Of a stretch of 64,000 nucleotides of DNA, positions 58,580 to 64,000 are shown piece after piece. The notes beneath the pieces are model-generated. The model was given only the letters and a program-made list of their open reading frames with translations. It did not search any database and was not told the DNA's origin. This DNA comes from Gnetum montanum (lineage: Eukaryota > Streptophyta > Gnetopsida > Gnetales > Gnetaceae). The stretch covers positions 1,383,566-1,447,565 of the forward strand of contig MNCI01010116.1 in the NCBI GenBank assembly GCA_015680685.1. Direction: 5' to 3'. Within the stretch, counting starts at the first letter, position 1. Each line of letters opens with the position of its first letter. The position numbers and the translations under genes are program-made.

Positions 58580-60961
58580 AGCCTTAGGCAATGATTCAAC
58601 ATCATGGATCCTTGATACTGGAGCAATTAATCATATGGTTAACTTGTTTTCATCTTTTTCCTATGTTACATCCAAAGATACCTCTGTAAAATTGTCTAAT
58701 GGTACTACTACACTTGTTTTCCATGTTGAAATTGTGAATATATCAGATTCAATAGGTCAATCTATAATCTGTTAGCAAACTAGTTCATCATATGAATTGC
58801 AAAGTAACCTTCTTCTTTGATTGGTGTATTATACAAGACCAAGCCTCAAGGAAGACAATTGGAGTAGGTAAAGAAATGAATGGCCTATACCTTCTTCATC
58901 CTTCTACCAAGGTTTCAAATAACCGGCATAAAAATCTTTTTTATTTTGTATCTATCGTGTCCTCATTTGATTTATGACATAAATGATTAAGACATTTATC
59001 TAGTACTCGCTTGCACTTATTAGCCAAAAATACATCTGAAATTTCTATTTCTCATCCATCACATTGTGGTATTTGCCCAATTGCTAAACAAGCTTGATTA
59101 CCATTTCCTTCAAGTCCTATTTCAAGCATTGAACCTTTTTAGCTAATTCATTGTGACATATGGGATTTCTACAAAACATCTTCCTTCACTAGTGCATTGT
59201 ACTTCTTGACTATTGTTGATGATTTCACTAGATGTACTTGGGATGTTTCTTATGCAACATAAAATTGAAACTTGTTTTCATTGAAATCCTTTTGCACATG
59301 AGTTGAAACACAATTTGGTTGTAAAATCCAACAAATTCTAAGTGATAACAATAGTGAATTCAGTATGCATTCCTTTTATCAAGAAAAAAGTATCATTCAT
59401 CAACATCAACACCTTGTTGCCTGAGCTTTAAGGTTTCAAGCTAATCTACCTTTACGTTTTTGGGGGAATGTATTCTCACTGTTGCCTATCTTATTAATTG
59501 AACCCCTACACCAATTTCATCTAATTAAATCCCTCATGAAGTTCTTTTCAATTGTAAACCTTCTTATTCTCATCTTAGAGTTTTTGGGTGTCTATGCTAT
59601 GCTAGTACACTTCCTGATAAAAGATCAAAATTGGATCCACGAGCTAAAAAGTGTGGTTTTCTTGGTTATGCTTATGCTCAAAAAGGATACAAGCTATTTA
59701 ACTTGGATACTCAAAAAATCATCATTAGTAGAGATGTTATATTTCATGAAAACATATTTCCATTCCAAATGGACAACTCAAATATGTATTCACCAGTTTT
59801 GCCTTCTCCCATCCTTGATGAACCTATTTCTCTCACTCCTCCATTACTTGAAGTTACACCTTCTCCAGAAAATAATGTACCCACTGCATCCATTGAACAA
59901 CCATCAATGGTTGATAAGGAACAAACCTTCGACAATATGCCTCTATCACATTCCTTACCAAGACAATCCACCCACATTCAACGTACTCTAAGTTATCTTC
60001 AAGATTATGATTATCAACCTATTATTCATTCATCAACCACTCCATCATCTTCCTCATTGGCAAGGCCTAGGGTAAGTACCACTTATCCCATTTCACAATT
60101 TGTTTTATATAAAAAACTTTCACTGCAACATCAAGCCTATTCTATAGCTATTTCATCTCATTGAGTCCCAAGGAATTTTGCTCCAAAATGGCCGAAGGCA
60201 ATGGTAGTAGAGATTCATGCATTAAAGTCCAATTACTTGGACACTTGCTTCTTTACATCATCATAAAGGGCCATTCATTGGAAGTGAGTGTTCAAGATCA
60301 AATACAAACATGATGGAACCACTAAGTGCTACAAGGTTTGTCTTGTAGCTAAGGGATATACTCAGAAAGAAGGTTTGGATTTTGAGGAAACTTTTGCACC
60401 TATTGCTAAACTTACTATAATTAGATGTCTTTTAGCAGTTGTAGCCTTTCAAAATTGACACATTTATCAATTAGATGTTAATAATGCATTTCTCAATGGC
60501 AATCTTAAAGAAGAGGTTTATATAGCTCTTCCTCTTGGTTTTGGTGTGCTTGGAGAAACATATGTTTGCTACCTCAACAAATATCTATATGGGCTCAAGC
60601 AAGCTTCAAGACAATGGTTTCAGAAACTATCTTCTACTCTCATTAATGTTGGCTATACTTAATCAAAGGTTAATCATTCTCTCTTCACCTGCACAGTAGG
60701 GGCTTCCTTTATAGCAATGTTGGTTTATGTAGATTATATCATTATTGCTAGAAATAATCTTGTCTCCATTGTAGCTCTCAAAAGGTTCCTTCATAGCTAA
60801 TTTCAAGTCAAAGATTTGGGACCACTCAAATATTTCCTTGGTATTGAAATTGCTCGCTTTAGGAAGGGCATTCATCTTTCACAAAAAAAAAATATGCTTT
60901 GGATATACAAGTTTAATTTGTTCACGTCCTTTTTCATTTCCAATGGAGTAGAATTTGAAGC
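58580..60961 (+). mobile_element. Ty1/copia retrotransposon remnant (protease, integrase, RT), interrupted by element E
   Basis: Protease-like STSWILDTGAINHMV (about 58600) keeps the DTG site. Gag-pre-integrase-like IIQDQASRKTIGVG and GLYLLHPST follow, then integrase with CGICPIAKQA, LTIVDDFTRCTW and LSDNNSEF. The integrase C-terminus is at 59631-59770 ([19 protein letters not shown]). RT follows with [46 protein letters not shown], a degraded YVDYIIIA (normally YVDD) and LGPLKYFLGIEIARF. The order protease-integrase-RT is diagnostic of Copia. Multiple stops and frameshifts occur. RNase H and the right LTR would lie beyond element E, outside the window. Confidence 0.85.
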
Positions 60962-61999
60962 TAATGAGTGGCGAGGTACCCCTACACTCCACCATACGAA
61001 TACGAGCGTACACGCGTGATCCGGTCGAACTCCGCAGACTAAATGCCTTAACGCCACAAGAAACACTTGGGGTTAATCATTCGTTGTCTTCCCAGGCTTG
61101 CTTGTATGTGTCACGGTGTATGGTTAAGCAAGTCTGAGGTATGTGATTTTTTTGGTATTTTCGGCTTATCTTCTATGCTACCAGGAGAAAGGGTTGAGAA
61201 AACTAAACTAACTCTAACTAAGATCTAAGTCTAAATTAACTAGCGTCAGCATCCGTTCCCACTTGCCGGACACACCCTGAACTATGCAACTGCAGCTTAC
61301 CAAACGCTAATCGTTACTGGGATCGCCACACGTAACGCAAGTGCTCGAAGTGGTCGTACTGAGGCACCTATTTAGCCTACGTGTGATAAGCAGCCGATTC
61401 CTTAGCCAGCCGTACACACCCGTGGGTGCTCGTAACTAAGTCGTACTTATCACACGATCTAGCCTAGCAATGAGCAGCCGATTCCTCAACTAGCCGTACA
61501 CATTAGACCCGGGAGTTACCAAGCGCAGAATCCTGGAATACGCTACTGGGTTACCAAGCAGCCAATGCTCGTAATTGAGTCGTACTCATGCATTGCGTCA
61601 AGCAGCCGATTCCTTGACTAGCCGTACACGTCCGTAGACGCTCGTAATCAAGTCGTACTTGAACGCACTAGGAAAGCAGTAAATGAAAGCAATAAATGAA
61701 ACCACGTGCTGCAAGGTTTATCCAAACAAGTTCGTCTTTATTGCCGTACACAACTTGGGTTCAGGTTACAAGCTGCTCGAATAAAGAGCCGTTCACTCTA
61801 GGACTCCTACTGCGGGCACATGGGGAAAAATTCTAACTCTGGAGTGATCAATCTGCCAGAGCTTCGCTACACTAGCCAGGATTGGGAAATAAGGGGAGCA
61901 CCGCCTCTTATTTATAGATATGGTGGCGGGACGCGATATCGCGTACGCAATATCGCATGGGATGCGAGATCGTGGCCCAGTGCAAGTCGCGTCTCATCA
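60962..61999 (-). repeat. 3' LTR of element E, expanded by internal repeats
   Basis: 1038 bases against 839 in D and about 800 in C. The extra length comes from three units (61389-61453, 61472-61590, 61600-61660), each beginning AGCAGCCGATTCCT and ending GTCGTACT. D has one such unit and C none. The TATA complement is at 61909-61916 and GCGATATCGCGTACGCAATA lies at about 61933-61952. It ends TCTCATCA. Confidence 0.85.
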
Positions 62000-63820
62000 T
62001 ACCCCCATGACTGAATGAAAACTCGTCCTCGAGTTCCTTACAATGATATCAGGTAGGTATGGGATTATTAGGGGAAATGGAACTAATGGGATGACATGTG
62101 AACGGTCTTTATTACAAGACTTGACAAAAACTGGTGTTCATGACAACATGGGTGAACACCTTATTACAATGACATCAGGCCACAGTTGGCAGCTGAGAGA
62201 AAAGAGGAGAGAGAATAGAAGAGAAGAAGGAAGAAGAGTCTTGTTGCTGCCAACGCCTAGATTGCGCCTTCCGTTGTCCGTCTGTAAGCGCATTATTAAT
62301 TCTGCTCCTTGCATGCTGCTTCAGCGCTACTCCATTCCAAGTGTTTGCTCCAGATCCATTCCGTTGTTGTATGATTGCCATCTACACACACAACACCATC
62401 ATATATTAGCAAGGGTAATTGAATCATTAAGTAAAGCATACCTTGCTTCGGTTTAGGTTCACTGGCTAAGTTGTGGTATGGCTGATATAGATCTGGGAAA
62501 ATGTAGATGATGACTATCGAAGGTATAGGGGTTAGGAAGAAAAACGAAAAAATTCGGGGCTTACGATAAAAATCGGAAAATCAGGCCCCGTACCCCCATG
62601 ACTAATCGCGAACCTCCGGTAGCGTTAAAATGGAGAGAGAAAAGGAATAGGAATGATAGGTAAAAAGAGACAACTATGGCAGCGATAAAAGGATGTCATG
62701 ATGGAAATGAACAAAAATGTTAATTAATTGCAAAACGTTAAGGAAAAGAAGTTAACTAATGTTCCAAATAGGAATGTCAGTGGGTCCTCCCCAAAGCAGG
62801 CTCATGCCCTTAATGCCCTGACAAACCCACATTCAAAGAGTCCGTGGGCTCTGGGAATGTCCTTTGGAAACAAGAGTTAAAGTCTTAACCGGAAGAATCT
62901 ATCAAAAAGAAAACAAAGCATCAACCAAAATATATACAATGATACAACTGGCAATGAGGTGAACAATGGAGAGAAGGATGGGAAGAAGAGAAGTGGAATG
63001 GAATCCCAAGAACAAGGTGGTGTACAGCCCCTTGTGTGTTGCATGATTAATGTGACTTGGCGAATCTCATTCCAACTCTGGCCTCAAACCAACCACTTCC
63101 AGTGACTTCGCATTAATGCATTTGGTCAAACCATCCACTTGGGTAACAAGGATGCAACTTCGAGAAGCCACCACCATTCCGACGAAACAACAGAGAGAAT
63201 GGGAAGCGAGAAGGGCCTTAGTTAGAGGAAACACTTTGGTTCCATAACCAGTGCTTGTGGCCCAAATTTATTCCGTCTAAGGGGTGTGCTTTGAATCCTC
63301 ACTTTTAGCTTTTTAACTTTTTAGCTTTTTCTTTTTCTTTTTCTGTTTTTCCATTTTTTTTTCTCTTTTTTTTGTTTTGTGTTTTTATGCGTGGGGATCA
63401 CACCATGCAAAGACTTCTTTATTTTTATTGTCTCAGCTTCCGATTATTGGGTTACATCGGGACGGTAAGAAAACCCAAGAAGAAAACATCCAAGCACCCA
63501 AGTGAATGACCAACACAAGAGCACCAAGTTCCCTTGAAGTCACACCCTTTGCAAATCCTTGAGTCCGTCCTTAGTTTGAGAAATGCCCAGTCACTGGTTC
63601 GTTAAAGTTCTTATTGGAAGGGAACTGTACATTTCCAAGCCAAGGGAAACCATAGACTTGATGGATGGATGGATGAAGTGATCTCATTGCCTGCCATATC
63701 AAAAGAACATACCTTAGTATCAACAATGTAACTTAAAGGTAAAAACCAAACATTAGCAATTAATGAAAAACAGCTCATCCCATCGGTCTGAACACTTATT
63801 GGGTGACGAATTTACAGGAT
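62000..63820 (-). other. polypurine tract and non-coding 3' region of element E
   Basis: TACCCCCATG at 62000 is the polypurine complement. The region matches D: TTATTACAATGACATCAGGC near 62160, GATGGATGGATGGATG near 63660, and the conserved block at about 63240-63415. There is a pyrimidine run at 63305-63385. No accessory ORF or palindrome/TATA module is present. The short open frames are not conserved. Confidence 0.7.
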
Positions 63821-63825
63821 GGATG

Positions 63826-63848
63826 ACACACACACACACACACACACA
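63826..63848. repeat. (AC)n microsatellite
   Basis: About eleven AC units within the non-coding 3' region of element E. Confidence 0.9.
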
Positions 63849-63910
63849 AAGATAGAAAAATATAATGATGTTGTAAAACAAAAACAAAAACAAGAAACGT
63901 TAAGAAATTT

Positions 63911-64000
63911 GTAAAACAAAAATGTGTGAAACAAAAACATTGTAAAACAAAAATGTGTGAAACAAAAACATTGTAAAACAAAAATGTGTGAAACAAAAAC
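63911..64000. repeat. 31-base tandem repeat
   Basis: Units begin GTAAAACAAAAATGTGTGAA at 63911, 63942 and 63973, almost identical, with the third cut by the window end. C and D carry related but non-tandem A-rich sequence at the same place downstream of integrase (about 33120-33200 and 42180-42250). Confidence 0.85.

Larger units (their letters stand above)
60962..64000 (-). mobile_element. Element E: third copy of the C/D LTR family, cut by the window edge
   Basis: It starts TAATGAGTGGCGAGGTACC in the middle of the Copia RT (candidate target duplication GAAGC, 60957-60961). An LTR, polypurine complement and the non-coding 3' region of a minus-strand element follow in the same order as in D. 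Gag-pol and the other LTR would lie beyond 64000. Similarity to D is high across the 3' region. Confidence 0.85.

Noticed and set aside
63911-64000. regularly spaced repeats as a CRISPR-like array
   Set aside because: The 31-base units are directly adjacent with no unique spacers, in a plant retrotransposon; this is an ordinary tandem repeat.

Overview
This is nuclear DNA of a land plant, almost certainly a seed plant with a large repeat-rich genome. The reasons are nested Athila-type Ty3/gypsy LTR retrotransposons with primer sites matching plant tRNA-Asp, a plant L1-type LINE, Ty1/copia remains, tRNA-derived SINEs, and one intron-containing plant-type gene. The heavy load of old, stop-ridden elements would fit a gymnosperm such as a conifer, but the sequence alone does not settle this. 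I see no bacterial, organellar or CRISPR-like content.

Layout. Positions 1-2228 hold AT-rich DNA with several copies of a tRNA-like SINE. One SINE is split at 2228 by element A (2229-23970, minus strand), an Athila-like element that kept gag, protease and a 3' accessory ORF but has no RT, RNase H or integrase. Element A is itself split by element B (11479-22762, plus strand), a full-structure Athila-like element: LTR, tRNA-Asp-like primer site, gag, protease, RT, RNase H, integrase, accessory ORF, polypurine tract, LTR. The second half of the broken SINE resumes at 23971, followed by two more SINE copies. 24.8-28.6 kb is unassigned, with a promoter-like, LTR-like stretch near 27 kb and an assembly gap. 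From 28616 a degenerate LINE runs to 31171, is interrupted inside its reverse transcriptase by element C (31172-50224, minus strand), and resumes at 50225-52500. Element C is in turn interrupted inside its own LTR by its relative D (39653-49473, minus strand). 52.5-58.5 kb is the only genic island: an apparently intact five-exon aldose 1-epimerase gene and a frameshifted receptor-kinase fragment. From about 58.58 kb a degenerate Copia element is interrupted at 60961 by element E (same LTR family as C and D, minus strand), which runs off the window.

Insertion order follows from the nesting: SINE before A before B; LINE before C before D; Copia before E. A, B, C and D are each flanked by 5-bp target duplications that now differ at one position, and all gag-pol regions contain in-frame stops, mostly TAG. 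None of these elements looks coding-competent.

The most interesting signal is in the 3' part of A and B. Each carries, between integrase (or its former place) and the 3' LTR, a second copy of the LTR's own promoter-proximal palindrome/TATA arrangement. It is followed by a short leader, a predicted 5'-UTR intron with GT...AG borders, and the ATG of a shared accessory ORF. C, D and E lack both the module and the ORF. This looks like an internal promoter serving a separately transcribed, spliced accessory gene.
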